32,369 nt of DNA from IMG/VR virus record IMGVR_UViG_3300005962_000004, positions 1-32,369 of that record. One strand, written 5' to 3'. This DNA is from a virus. This document shows, one piece after another, positions 19,656 to 27,550 of this stretch (position 1 is the first letter of the stretch; each line of letters starts with the position of its first letter). A program made the translations under genes and the position numbers. A model generated the notes under the pieces. The model was not told the DNA's origin. It saw only the letters and a list, made by a program, of their open reading frames with translations, and did not search any database.

Positions 19656-20411
19656 ATGGTAGCAAACCAACCCACTTACGACCCCTGGGCGGAAGCGAAC
19701 AATCCGCCCGAACCCGCATACCAGAATTATCTCTGGGGCCGGGTAACCATCAACGCCTGGCCGTGCGCTTTGGTTAAGGGCAGGGGGAAAGTCCCGTATG
19801 ACCCGCGAGAGCATGGAGACAATCGCCAGACGGCAATTGACGTCATGATTGACGCTCTGCCAGAGATGCAAATCAACAACGATAATGTTCTGAAACGCAC
19901 CACTCTGGCAACCAGCAAAGACTGGCGTACAATTATCAAGCCGTCCATCAACGCGCTGGGATATGCCGACGTGCGGGAAATCGTCGGCAAATGGGTAAAA
20001 GTCGAAATTGTGCGCACAGGTCGCACATACTATAAAGATGGCGAAGAGAAGCATGAGACAACCTTTAAGTTCATCAAAGTCTTCGCCGACGAGGCGGCCT
20101 GCCGCGCCGACTTCCTGGCGGCTACCGAAGCGGATGATGACCAGGCTAACGAGATTTCGTTCGCGCCCTCTGTCCCGGTTGCCGCTCCTTCCCCTAATGA
20201 CGAGGAGCGGAAAGCCGCCTGGGCATTTGCGCAGGCCGCGTTGCAGTCAAAGACCGCAAACTGCCAAACGTATGAGGAGGTATTGGCGCGAGTGCCCGAG
20301 GCCCTGGCGATGTACCCGCAGGTGGCAAAATTTTTCACCCCTGACAGCCCGGAGGTCGCTAATTGGCTGGCGGACTGGCGGGCAAAACACGCGCAAGAAA
20401 TACTGTTTTAG
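19656..20411 (+). CDS. Probable single-stranded DNA-binding protein
   Basis: A 251-residue protein. Residues ~25-130 have beta segments around 'YLWGRVTINAWPCALVKGRG', 'QTAIDVMIDALPE' and 'WVKVEIVRTGRTYYKDGEE', with a C-terminal helical region ('EERKAAWAFAQAALQS') and an acidic linker. It is the first large gene of the replication-recombination set and is followed by a structure-specific nuclease and a RecA-like ATPase, where phages usually code an SSB or annealing partner. I do not recognise a named family, so the SSB call is inference from order and fold-like pattern. AGGAG precedes the ATG. Confidence 0.45.
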   Translation: MVANQPTYDPWAEANNPPEPAYQNYLWGRVTINAWPCALVKGRGKVPYDPREHGDNRQTAIDVMIDALPEMQINNDNVLKRTTLATSKDWRTIIKPSINALGYADVREIVGKWVKVEIVRTGRTYYKDGEEKHETTFKFIKVFADEAACRADFLAATEADDDQANEISFAPSVPVAAPSPNDEERKAAWAFAQAALQSKTANCQTYEEVLARVPEALAMYPQVAKFFTPDSPEVANWLADWRAKHAQEILF

Positions 20412-20420
20412 GAGGTCAAA

Positions 20421-20588
20421 ATGTCTGACACAACCTTACTCGCCTCCAATCATTCTACGTCCTTGCATTTCGTCCCGCCTTGCCCAGACGATGAAATGCC
20501 TGAGGCAGAAAAAGAGCGTTTGTTCGAGGAGCTTTGCGCTCGCATTGACGCCGGTGAATTTGACCCGGAGCGCGAAATTCTGATATAG
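20421..20588 (+). CDS. Small acidic protein, unknown
   Basis: A 55-residue acidic protein: 'MSDTTLLASNHSTSLHF', then a Pro/Asp-rich stretch ('VPPCPDDEMPEAEKER') and a helical end ('LFEELCARIDAGEFDPE'). GGAGGT lies 6 nt before the ATG and it starts 9 nt after the putative SSB gene, so it is in the same operon. No family recognised. Confidence 0.65.
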   Translation: MSDTTLLASNHSTSLHFVPPCPDDEMPEAEKERLFEELCARIDAGEFDPEREILI

Positions 20589-20681
20589 GGTGTTGGCTCA
20601 GGCTGTGCCAGCCTGCCTGCGAGTCTCCTCCTTCGTGTAGGGGCGGGGGGAATTGCTCCCCCGCCCCGAAAGGGAAAGGCT
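20589..20681 (+). promoter_or_regulatory. Two-hairpin leader of the nuclease gene
   Basis: A small hairpin (CAGGCT/AGCCTG around 20600-20616) is followed by a strong one: GGGGCGGGGG (20640-20649) with CCCCCGCCCC (20658-20667), 10 perfect pairs, 8-nt loop. The ribosome binding site follows within 10 nt. No T tract. It resembles the minus-strand elements in layout but not in sequence. Confidence 0.6.
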
Positions 20682-21464
20682 ATGAACAAGCTAAATGCCA
20701 TCCTAATCGACAGCAAAGAGCCCGCTTGGGTACAGAAACTGGATTTCGGCGTGCCCAAAATGATTGGGCCATGCGAGGCCGGCGACGCTTGGGCAATTAC
20801 GTCCGACGGTTACACACTTATCATCGAGCGCAAAACTCCGGATGACTTCCTGCAAAGTCTGAAAGATGGACGGCTGTTCGAGCAAGTAAAGCGTCTCGGA
20901 GAGTACCGCTATCTGGCACAACTGCGCGGCGAGACCCCCACCATGCTGCCGTACCTAATCATCACCGGGATATTTAGGCCTACAAACGACGGCAAGGTAT
21001 ATACCAGCCGGCAGACTAATTGGAGCTTTGCGGCAGTCATGGGCGCGCTACTGAGTATCCAGGAGGCAGGTGTCTACGTGACATTCTGCAACGGCGACAG
21101 CGACTACCGAGACTGTATCCTGCGCCTGGCCAGCCGAGACCGCAGCGAGACGTTGGATATTCTGCCGCAGCGCCCTATCGAGTTGCTGGGGCCTAAAGAG
21201 GCAGTTGTTGCATCTCTCCCCGGCATCGGGATAGAGCGGGCTAAAGCCGCGCTGGAGTGGGGCGGCTGGCATCTGGGGTGGACGCTAATCGGATTGACCG
21301 AACCGGACATACCATCTCCTATACCGCGTTCGGTGCGGGAAAATATCCGTACCCTGTTTGGATTGGGTACGGATGAAGAGTTAATCATTATTCCAAAACA
21401 GAAAGGAGAAGACCATGTTCCAGAAAGCAGTACGCACGCAGGGGAAACTGCGCATGACAATTGA
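20682..21464 (+). CDS. ERCC4-type structure-specific nuclease
   Basis: A 260-residue protein. The XPF/MUS81 nuclease core is clear: 'ILIDSKEPAWV' with Asp10, Gly-Asp at 34-35, 'IIERKTPDDF' with Glu49-Arg50-Lys51, and 'LKDGRLFEQVKRL'. A helix-hairpin-helix segment follows around 'VASLPGIGIERAKAAL'. It should cut branched DNA (flaps or junctions) during replication or recombination. It overlaps the following ATPase gene by 50 nt. Together with the RecA-like ATPase it forms the phage's recombination pair. Confidence 0.85.
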   Translation: MNKLNAILIDSKEPAWVQKLDFGVPKMIGPCEAGDAWAITSDGYTLIIERKTPDDFLQSLKDGRLFEQVKRLGEYRYLAQLRGETPTMLPYLIITGIFRPTNDGKVYTSRQTNWSFAAVMGALLSIQEAGVYVTFCNGDSDYRDCILRLASRDRSETLDILPQRPIELLGPKEAVVASLPGIGIERAKAALEWGGWHLGWTLIGLTEPDIPSPIPRSVRENIRTLFGLGTDEELIIIPKQKGEDHVPESSTHAGETAHDN

Positions 21465-22257
21465 TGGGCCTGCCGGCAGTGGAAAGACCTATACTGCCCT
21501 GAGGTTTGCCCACATTCTGGCCCAAGGGGGCAAAATTGCGGTCATTGACACGGAGCGCGGGAGCGCAAGTAAATATGTCGGCGAGGCTCCCGATGGCATT
21601 CCCTGGCAATTTGATACGGCGCAATTGACGACGTTCGGGCCCGACCGTTATACTGAAGCGATTTTAGCGGCAGGCCGCGCCGGCTACTCAGTGCTGGTGA
21701 TTGACAGCTTAAGCCATGCATGGGAGGGAGTCGGTGGTGCGCTGGAAATGAAGGATAAAATTGCCGGCAGCGGGAACCAATTTACCGCATGGCGCGAAGT
21801 CACTCCACTTCACAACCGCATGATTGATGCCATCTTACAAGCCCCCATGCACGTTATTACAACCATGCGCTCCCGCACAGAATATGTCATCGAGACTGAT
21901 GAGCGCGGAAAAATTATCGGGGTGCGCCGTGTAGGCATGGCCCCGGTACAGCGTCCTGGCATGGAGTATGAATTCGACATCGTCTGCGACATGGACTGGA
22001 ATCACGTTATGACGGTGAGCAAAAGCCGCTGCCCGACGGTAGCAGATTTGCGCGTAGAAAAGCCAGGGCCAGAATTCATCCGCTTAGTAATGGAATGGCT
22101 AAATGGCGGTAGCCCAGTGCCGCCCAAAAAGACAATCATGCTGGAAGACCTGATCGCTCAGTATGGAGCGGAGGCGGTACTGAACGCGAACGGCGGGATG
22201 CTGCCCGTCACGCAGGAAGAGATTGAGCAAGTGGCAAAGCGGTTAGGCGCAATTTAA
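21415..22257 (+). CDS. RecA-fold ATPase (Sak4-like / AAA_24)
   Basis: A 280-residue protein. Walker A 'GPAGSGKT' is at residues 18-25, Walker B-like 'VLVIDSLSH' at about 94-102, and 'VITTMRSRTEYV' follows, the layout of phage AAA_24 ATPases. These are small single-domain RecA relatives that help strand annealing or exchange with the phage SSB. AAAGGAGA precedes ATG 21415, inside the end of the nuclease gene. The C-terminus has a small helical domain ('MLEDLIAQYGAEAV'). Confidence 0.85.
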   Translation: MFQKAVRTQGKLRMTIDGPAGSGKTYTALRFAHILAQGGKIAVIDTERGSASKYVGEAPDGIPWQFDTAQLTTFGPDRYTEAILAAGRAGYSVLVIDSLSHAWEGVGGALEMKDKIAGSGNQFTAWREVTPLHNRMIDAILQAPMHVITTMRSRTEYVIETDERGKIIGVRRVGMAPVQRPGMEYEFDIVCDMDWNHVMTVSKSRCPTVADLRVEKPGPEFIRLVMEWLNGGSPVPPKKTIMLEDLIAQYGAEAVLNANGGMLPVTQEEIEQVAKRLGAI

Positions 22258-22296
22258 TCTGTGCAATCCAATTCGGTGGTAAACCGGAAGGCCATT

Positions 22297-22932
22297 ATGC
22301 CAATCTTTGAGCATCCCATACATTATGCATGGGTTGAGTATGCACTCAATCTGGCCGCGCAGGGCGGTTCGCCCGCCTTGCTGCGCCCCTGGCTCGTCGA
22401 ACAGGGTTTAAAGGGCGGTGCGGCGCGCCGCACCGCCGACACCCTGACTTGGCTCTGGTGTCCAAGAGAGCCATATGCTAAGTACTTGCGGGATAAGGCC
22501 CTGGCGCTTTACCCACAGCTTCTCCCGGATGACCACCTTGTTCTGCATTGGGGCATGGCAATTTGCATCTTTCCCTCTTTCCGCCATAGCGCGCAGGCGG
22601 TCGGTCGGCTCTCCCGCTTACAGGACTATTTTTGTAAAGCCGACATTCTCTCGCGCGTCCCAGAGAAATACCGTAATCAATCTATTTTCAGGCGTGCCAT
22701 CGGGCGTATCATCCAAACTTTTACATCCTGGGGCGTTCTTGCTGAGCAGGGCGAACAGTGCTACACCGCTCTTCCTGCCCGTCCCATCCACGCCCCAGCG
22801 TTGACTACTTGGCTTTTTCTGGCTCTACTCAGTGCAGAGCCAGAACGCTGTTGGCGGCTGGATGATTTGCAATATGCCGCCGAGTTCTTTCCGTTCAAAA
22901 TTGACCATATTTCCTTTTCTCCTGCACACTGA
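22297..22932 (+). CDS. Unknown helical protein, possible winged helix
   Basis: A 211-residue protein from ATG 22297, chosen because GGAAGG lies 5 nt upstream; GTG 22261 is an alternative with no good site. It is helical and Arg/Leu/Pro-rich. The segment 'SIFRRAIGRIIQTFTSWGV' followed by a short strand 'EQCYTAL' could be the recognition helix and wing of a winged helix. It lies between the recombination ATPase and the helicase. No family recognised with certainty. Confidence 0.6.
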   Translation: MPIFEHPIHYAWVEYALNLAAQGGSPALLRPWLVEQGLKGGAARRTADTLTWLWCPREPYAKYLRDKALALYPQLLPDDHLVLHWGMAICIFPSFRHSAQAVGRLSRLQDYFCKADILSRVPEKYRNQSIFRRAIGRIIQTFTSWGVLAEQGEQCYTALPARPIHAPALTTWLFLALLSAEPERCWRLDDLQYAAEFFPFKIDHISFSPAH

Positions 22933-22968
22933 CCTGCGCACCACCATTTATCGCAAAAGGAGTCCCGC

Positions 22969-23223
22969 ATGAACCCCGTGCACCAACAAATGCATTGTCC
23001 AGATGAAATGCTCGCCGGCATAACCTTTAAGGTCGTAGACCTGCAAACAGGGAGGCAAGCAGATACCGAAGAAATTGTGAAGGAAGATTGGGCCAGAAAT
23101 CTGGTTTATACCGACATAGCAGGGTTTGCCATATTAGAAGATGGCTCACTTGTATTACTGGATGAATGCGGCAATTTTGTACATTGCCCGCAAGGACGAT
23201 TCCGGATCGTGTGCACAGGATAA
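22969..23223 (+). CDS. Small acidic beta protein, unknown
   Basis: An 84-residue protein. Beta-like strands ('ITFKVVDLQTGRQADTEEI', 'FAILEDGSLVLLDECGNFV') suggest a small compact domain; three cysteines in the second half are not in a zinc pattern. AAGGAG precedes the ATG at 6 nt. It lies 21 nt before the helicase gene and is likely co-transcribed. No family recognised. Confidence 0.65.
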   Translation: MNPVHQQMHCPDEMLAGITFKVVDLQTGRQADTEEIVKEDWARNLVYTDIAGFAILEDGSLVLLDECGNFVHCPQGRFRIVCTG

Positions 23224-23244
23224 TTAAGCCGGCGGAGAGAGGCT

Positions 23245-25098
23245 ATGTCCATCACTCTTACCGACCTGCACATCCCAGAGCACGAAATGAGAATTCTGGC
23301 CCAGGCGTACACCATCAATGACGCCTGGCTCGGCGATCTGGAATTGATAGCCGCTGCAATTGATACCAATCAACCGCCAAGCCGCATTCCGGCTACACAA
23401 CCCTGGGCCTTGATTGCCGAACAACTACTCAGTAATGGGACGATGGGGGAGGGCATTACCCCGGCGGCTCTACGCAATGCGGTAATGATGGCTATCGGGC
23501 GAGCGATTGAGTGGCGACGCAATGCCGGCAAGCGCCCCAAAATAGCGAACAAACTAAATGCGCTGAGAGCAGCACGGGTGATCAATCCATATTTGGAGTC
23601 GCCGGACGAAGACCTAAAGGCACGGATTACTGCAACATTGATGGACAGAGATACCCCTACACTGGAGCGGAAGCAAATCGCAGAAGCACTATTGCTTGAC
23701 TGGCTGGGAGCACATGGGCGGTTTATCCGCTCTGCCGACGGATTTGTCTATTATCTTTACGAAGAAACGCACAAATTGTACGATTTAGGCTCTACTACAT
23801 GGGCCGCATGGCTACACGCATTGACGGGAATCAACCCAGCATTGACAGATTACAAGGTGCTACTCAACGCTACTCAAAGCGCAGCGCACAATCAAGGTCA
23901 GGAACACCCTGTGGTAAAGCTGGCATATTGGGACAACACCGCAAAAATTTTGCGCGTAACCCGTTTTGATGGCGTAACGTATGTATTAAACGGCGATGAA
24001 ATACGCCAAGAAAACAATGGCGATGGGCCAATCATCTTTTTTGATGCGCCGACTTGGCAAGCGTACGAACCCGATTTCGATGCCGGCTATGACGATTTCA
24101 TCGCACCGCTTACCCGACAGACGTGGAGCGATACAACTCAATGGGCGGCGGCTGTTTGGATACTTTCGCTTTTTTTCACAGAGCTGTGCCCAACGCGCCC
24201 AATCGCGGTATTTTTGGGCGAAAAAGGCAGTGGGAAAAGCATGACCTTGCGCATGATTTTGCGCTTGCTTTTTGGAAACATGGCTGAACTATTAACTACT
24301 CCAGACAAACCTGACGACTTTATGGTGAGTGCCTACCACAATCACATTCTGGCACTCGATAATTTTGACGGCTTTCAGGAATGGATGCGTGACCGCTTGG
24401 CCGGCTTGGCGACTGGCGTCGAAATGCAAATGCGTACTTACTACACTAACAAAGACCTGACTCTTGTAAAGTTCCGCACCTGGATCGCTGTAACTGCTCG
24501 CCAGCCGGACACTCTCAAGCGTGACGACTTGGCAGATCGATTGTTGATTTTCAAGCTGGAACGCATCAAAGATGAGCAACGCATGCGTGAGGGGCATTTC
24601 CTCGATGCAATTGCCGCAACCCGCAATCGCTGGTGGGGGGCGCTGCTGAACCTGCTAAATCAGATAGTCGCCTATTTGCGCAACAATGATTTGCCGGCCA
24701 CCAGTTCGCTGCGTATGGCGGATTGGGAGGTTTTTGGCCGTGCAGTATCCCAGATGATGGGAAAAGCAGAAGAATGGAGAGTGATTGTGACCGAGTTGAA
24801 AAAGGCACAAGGTGAATTTTTGGCAGAGGACGTCATCGTTGAGGCTATCCAAAAATGGCTGGAAAACCCGGCTAACGTCAACCGCAGGGTGCTGGCGCGT
24901 GATTTGTACGCTGAATGCGAAGCAATTCTTTTTAAGGGCAACAAGCCAGATAGCGATTGGCCAAGAAGTGTCATGTCGTTCGTCAAACGCTTGCAAAATG
25001 TAAGCGAGTACTTAAAAATCGAATTTGGAATGATTACAACTATGGAGCGGCACAGGACATGGTACATTTTCACAGGGAGCGAGGAGGTGAGGAGGTGA
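23245..25098 (+). CDS. P-loop replicative helicase/ATPase (SF3/D5-like)
   Basis: A 617-residue protein. The N-terminal ~300 residues are helical with no clear motif. Walker A 'GEKGSGKS' is at residues 325-332, followed by 'MILRLLFGNMAEL', a Walker B-like 'HILALDNFDGF' near 367-377 and a sensor-like 'RTWIAVTARQPDTLKRDDLADR'. This is the layout of phage/plasmid primase-helicase ATPases without the primase. The primase is coded separately 293 nt downstream, so the two probably work together at the fork. The last codons overlap the first origin-like repeat. Confidence 0.75.
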   Translation: MSITLTDLHIPEHEMRILAQAYTINDAWLGDLELIAAAIDTNQPPSRIPATQPWALIAEQLLSNGTMGEGITPAALRNAVMMAIGRAIEWRRNAGKRPKIANKLNALRAARVINPYLESPDEDLKARITATLMDRDTPTLERKQIAEALLLDWLGAHGRFIRSADGFVYYLYEETHKLYDLGSTTWAAWLHALTGINPALTDYKVLLNATQSAAHNQGQEHPVVKLAYWDNTAKILRVTRFDGVTYVLNGDEIRQENNGDGPIIFFDAPTWQAYEPDFDAGYDDFIAPLTRQTWSDTTQWAAAVWILSLFFTELCPTRPIAVFLGEKGSGKSMTLRMILRLLFGNMAELLTTPDKPDDFMVSAYHNHILALDNFDGFQEWMRDRLAGLATGVEMQMRTYYTNKDLTLVKFRTWIAVTARQPDTLKRDDLADRLLIFKLERIKDEQRMREGHFLDAIAATRNRWWGALLNLLNQIVAYLRNNDLPATSSLRMADWEVFGRAVSQMMGKAEEWRVIVTELKKAQGEFLAEDVIVEAIQKWLENPANVNRRVLARDLYAECEAILFKGNKPDSDWPRSVMSFVKRLQNVSEYLKIEFGMITTMERHRTWYIFTGSEEVRR

Positions 25099-25366
25099 TC
25101 AGCGTTTTCCGTAAACTTTTTGCAACGCGAGGAGGTGAGGAGGTGAAAGGCGTTTTCCATAAATTTTCTGTTGCATGCAAACGCTTGGAGTTTTGCAAAA
25201 AGTTTTTAAAAGTGGCGTAGGACCTCCTCACCTCCACCATGAAACGATGTAAAACGCGAGGAGGTGAGGAGGTGAAAAGCGTTTTTCATAAAATTTCTGT
25301 AGCATGCGAACTTTTGAAGTTTGCAGAAATTTTTTGAAAATGGCGTTGGACCTCCTCACCTCCTCC
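25081..25366 (+). repeat. Origin-like inverted-repeat block
   Basis: The 18-mer GAGGAGGTGAGGAGGTGA occurs at 25081-25098, 25129-25146 and 25258-25275. Its inverse ACCTCCTCACCTCC is at 25222-25235 and 25350-25363. Copies 2 and 3 with their inverses make two similar ~107-nt units, each closable into a stem of 14 or more pairs with AT-rich inside; copy 1 is a shortened unit. The gap between helicase and primase has no credible gene. Replication origin is the best reading. Confidence 0.65.
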
Positions 25367-25391
25367 AAAATAGAATCTCTGGAGGCGAGCT

Positions 25392-26261
25392 ATGAACAAA
25401 TACATCCAGCAATTCCATGAACAGGGTATCTCGTTAATCCCGCTCAGGCCTCGGGATAAAAGACCCGATCCATCCCTATTGCCAGATGGACGCTGGGAAC
25501 CCTACCAACACACCCCCAATACTGAGCATGAACTCAGGGCATGGTTTTCGTCTCCCCGCAATTACGGGGTGGTTTGCGGCTGGCAAAATCTGGTAGTGTT
25601 GGATTTTGACGACTGGGCAACTTATAACCGTTGGGCGATGTGGGCAATTGGGGCCGGCCCGTTGGCTAAGATGATAGCAGATAGTGCGTTTCGCGTAGCC
25701 ACCAGTCGCGGCGTGCATCTGTACATCCGGACATTACTGGATGCCAACCGTAAATTGCCGGGATTGGATATTAAGGCACGCGGCTATGTTGTAGGGCCGC
25801 TTTCTGTTCATCCCAGCGGAGCGTTGTACGAGCCGCTGAACGACATGTATTTTCCGTATGTGCCCAGTCTCGGCGACATTCTGCCGGTCGAATGGCTGGC
25901 GGCAATGCCCTCCCCCCATACTGAGTTGCAAGTCCCCACCGCCCAAGAACGGGATATTTGGGACGCAGTTAATGCAGGTTATGATGCCGGCAAAGATGTC
26001 ATCAGGTTAATCCGTGAGAAATTCCGGATTGAGACGTTTTTCCCCGATCGGCGCAGTAGCGACGGCGGCAAAGGGCGGTGGTGGATGGCGCGATGTCCAT
26101 TTCACGATGACCAACATCCCAGTCTATGGATTGACGCTGAGCGGGGGATATGTCGATGCTACGTTTGCCACGATAAGCCGCTGGATGTCATCAACCTGTA
26201 TGCTGCGCTCAAGGGGATAACCAATGAGCAGGCTATCCGCGTGTTAGCGAAAATGTTGTAA
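25392..26261 (+). CDS. Prim-pol DNA primase with C-terminal CHC2-type zinc finger
   Basis: A 289-residue protein. The archaeo-eukaryotic primase/polymerase core has 'VVLDFDDW' with the catalytic Asp-x-Asp at 71-73, 'SRGVHLYI' with His109 and 'LDIKARGYVVGPLSVHPSG' with Asp126. At the C-terminus is a DnaG-like zinc finger: Cys235 and His238 ('CPFHDDQHPSLWID') and Cys256 and Cys259 ('CYVCH'), followed by 'DVINLYAALKGITNEQA'. It should make primers at the fork. GGAGG lies 9 nt before the ATG, just after the repeat block. Confidence 0.85.
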   Translation: MNKYIQQFHEQGISLIPLRPRDKRPDPSLLPDGRWEPYQHTPNTEHELRAWFSSPRNYGVVCGWQNLVVLDFDDWATYNRWAMWAIGAGPLAKMIADSAFRVATSRGVHLYIRTLLDANRKLPGLDIKARGYVVGPLSVHPSGALYEPLNDMYFPYVPSLGDILPVEWLAAMPSPHTELQVPTAQERDIWDAVNAGYDAGKDVIRLIREKFRIETFFPDRRSSDGGKGRWWMARCPFHDDQHPSLWIDAERGICRCYVCHDKPLDVINLYAALKGITNEQAIRVLAKML

Positions 26262-26365
26262 AATAAATGTGGGATGGTGGATTATGGCGAAACCAAAGCC
26301 TGGTTGTTATTTTGCTTCTTGCGTTTTCGTTTAATATTCTGAAATGTATTTAACGATGGTAAAAT
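26262..26365 (+). promoter_or_regulatory. AT-rich gap with extended -10 promoter for the methyltransferase
   Basis: No gene seen. TGG-TAAAAT ends at 26365; a transcript would start about 6-7 nt later, near ATG 26372. The -35 region is weak. It is of the same class as the promoters around 28040 and 28097. Confidence 0.5.
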
Positions 26366-26371
26366 ATGGAT

Positions 26372-27529
26372 ATGCCGAGGAAAAATGAGCACGAGGGAGT
26401 TTCTGGCCTTGCCCCCGCGTCTCAAAATGTAAATGTGCGCGTCCTACGTACCCGCCTTACTCAGTTGCGTGAAAAGTGGAAAACTGAAACGGGTCAACTT
26501 TGGCAATTGGGCAAACACCGGTTGCTGATTGGAGATTGTACAGTGCATGAGGATGTGGGGCGGCTGATGGGTGGAGATATTTCCGTTTTGATACATGCTG
26601 ATCCTCCTTATGGGATGGGGAAGGAATCTGACGGAGTAGAGAACGATAATCTGTATGGGGAGAAATTGGACGATTTTCAGATGAAATGGTGGAAAGCGTG
26701 CCGCCCGTTTCTGGCTGATAATGGGAGCGTGTACATCTGGGGACGGGCCGAAAATTTGTGGCGTTTGTGGTATCGCCGGCTGAAAGACAGCGAACGGCTG
26801 ACGTTCCGCAATGAGATTGTATGGTACAAGCCGGGAGGGGTGAGCGGCATGAAAAGCAACACGCATAGGCAGTACCCGACTGCCACAGAAAGATGTTTGT
26901 TTTTTATGCTTGGTGAGCAGGGATTCAACAACAATGCTTCTAATTATTGGGAGGGATGGGAAGGAATTCGTTCTTATCTTGAGGGGGAGGCAAGAAAAAT
27001 CGGATTAAACAACAAGAAACTGCGGGAGATATGCGGAGTAAGCTCAATGTACTCTCATTGGTTTACGAAAAGCCAGTGGACTCTTATCCCGGAGCACCAC
27101 TATCTGAAATTGCAGGCTGCAAGTAGGAATGCATTTACAAAAGATTATGATGCCTTTAAAAAAGAGTACGATGCCCTTAAAAAAGAGTACGATGCCCTTA
27201 AAATGGAATTTTATAAATCCAGAGCATATTTTGATAACACGCATGACAGCATGACAGATGTTTGGATTTTTCCCCGCGTGGCTGGCGCTGAAAGATGGTT
27301 TCACCCTGCTGCCAAACCGGTTGAGCTTTCTGAGAGAGTAATTAAATCGAGTAGCCGGGAAGGCGACGTAGTATTAATTCCATTTGCTGGCTCTGGTCCT
27401 GATTTTATCGCGTGTGAGCGTACTGGCCGTCTGGCGCGAGGTCTGGAAATCCGGCCAGATTTTTCTGCTGCAATTCTGGAACGGTTTCACGCCGCTTTCC
27501 CTGACGAGGAAATAAGGCTTCTTGAATGA
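26372..27529 (+). CDS. DNA methyltransferase (N6-adenine or N4-cytosine type)
   Basis: A 385-residue protein. 'HRLLIGDCTV' leads to the catalytic motif 'DPPYG' near residue 77, and the AdoMet-binding motif comes last ('LIPFAGSGPDF', then 'RTGRLARGLEIRPDF'), the beta-class order. A target-recognition part lies between, with an inserted lysine/Asp/Tyr heptad repeat at 27143-27205. It should methylate phage DNA against host restriction. ATG 26372 is preferred over 26366 because the -10 box is so close; no ribosome binding site is present for either. Confidence 0.85.
   Translation: MPRKNEHEGVSGLAPASQNVNVRVLRTRLTQLREKWKTETGQLWQLGKHRLLIGDCTVHEDVGRLMGGDISVLIHADPPYGMGKESDGVENDNLYGEKLDDFQMKWWKACRPFLADNGSVYIWGRAENLWRLWYRRLKDSERLTFRNEIVWYKPGGVSGMKSNTHRQYPTATERCLFFMLGEQGFNNNASNYWEGWEGIRSYLEGEARKIGLNNKKLREICGVSSMYSHWFTKSQWTLIPEHHYLKLQAASRNAFTKDYDAFKKEYDALKKEYDALKMEFYKSRAYFDNTHDSMTDVWIFPRVAGAERWFHPAAKPVELSERVIKSSSREGDVVLIPFAGSGPDFIACERTGRLARGLEIRPDFSAAILERFHAAFPDEEIRLLE
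27143..27205 (+). repeat. 21-bp tandem repeat in the methyltransferase gene
   Basis: Three units (27143, 27164, 27185); the last two are nearly identical and encode Glu-Tyr-Asp-Ala-Leu-Lys-(Lys/Met), the first Asp-Tyr-Asp-Ala-Phe-Lys-Lys. Heptad spacing suggests a variable-length coiled-coil spacer between domains. Confidence 0.85.
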
Positions 27530-27550
27530 TTGGGGAAATTACGGCGGGTT

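Noticed and set aside
24957-25220. 87-residue frame across the helicase end and the repeat block
   Set aside because: It is out of frame with the helicase and mostly translates the repeated GAGGAGGTGA units (Gly-Gly-Glu-Glu-Val); more likely non-coding.
25081-25275. CRISPR array
   Set aside because: Repeats are unevenly spaced (48 and 129 nt), the spacers resemble each other, and there are no cas genes.
26284-26334. 16-residue frame in the gap before the methyltransferase
   Set aside because: Too short, no conserved feature; the AT-rich gap is better explained as promoter.
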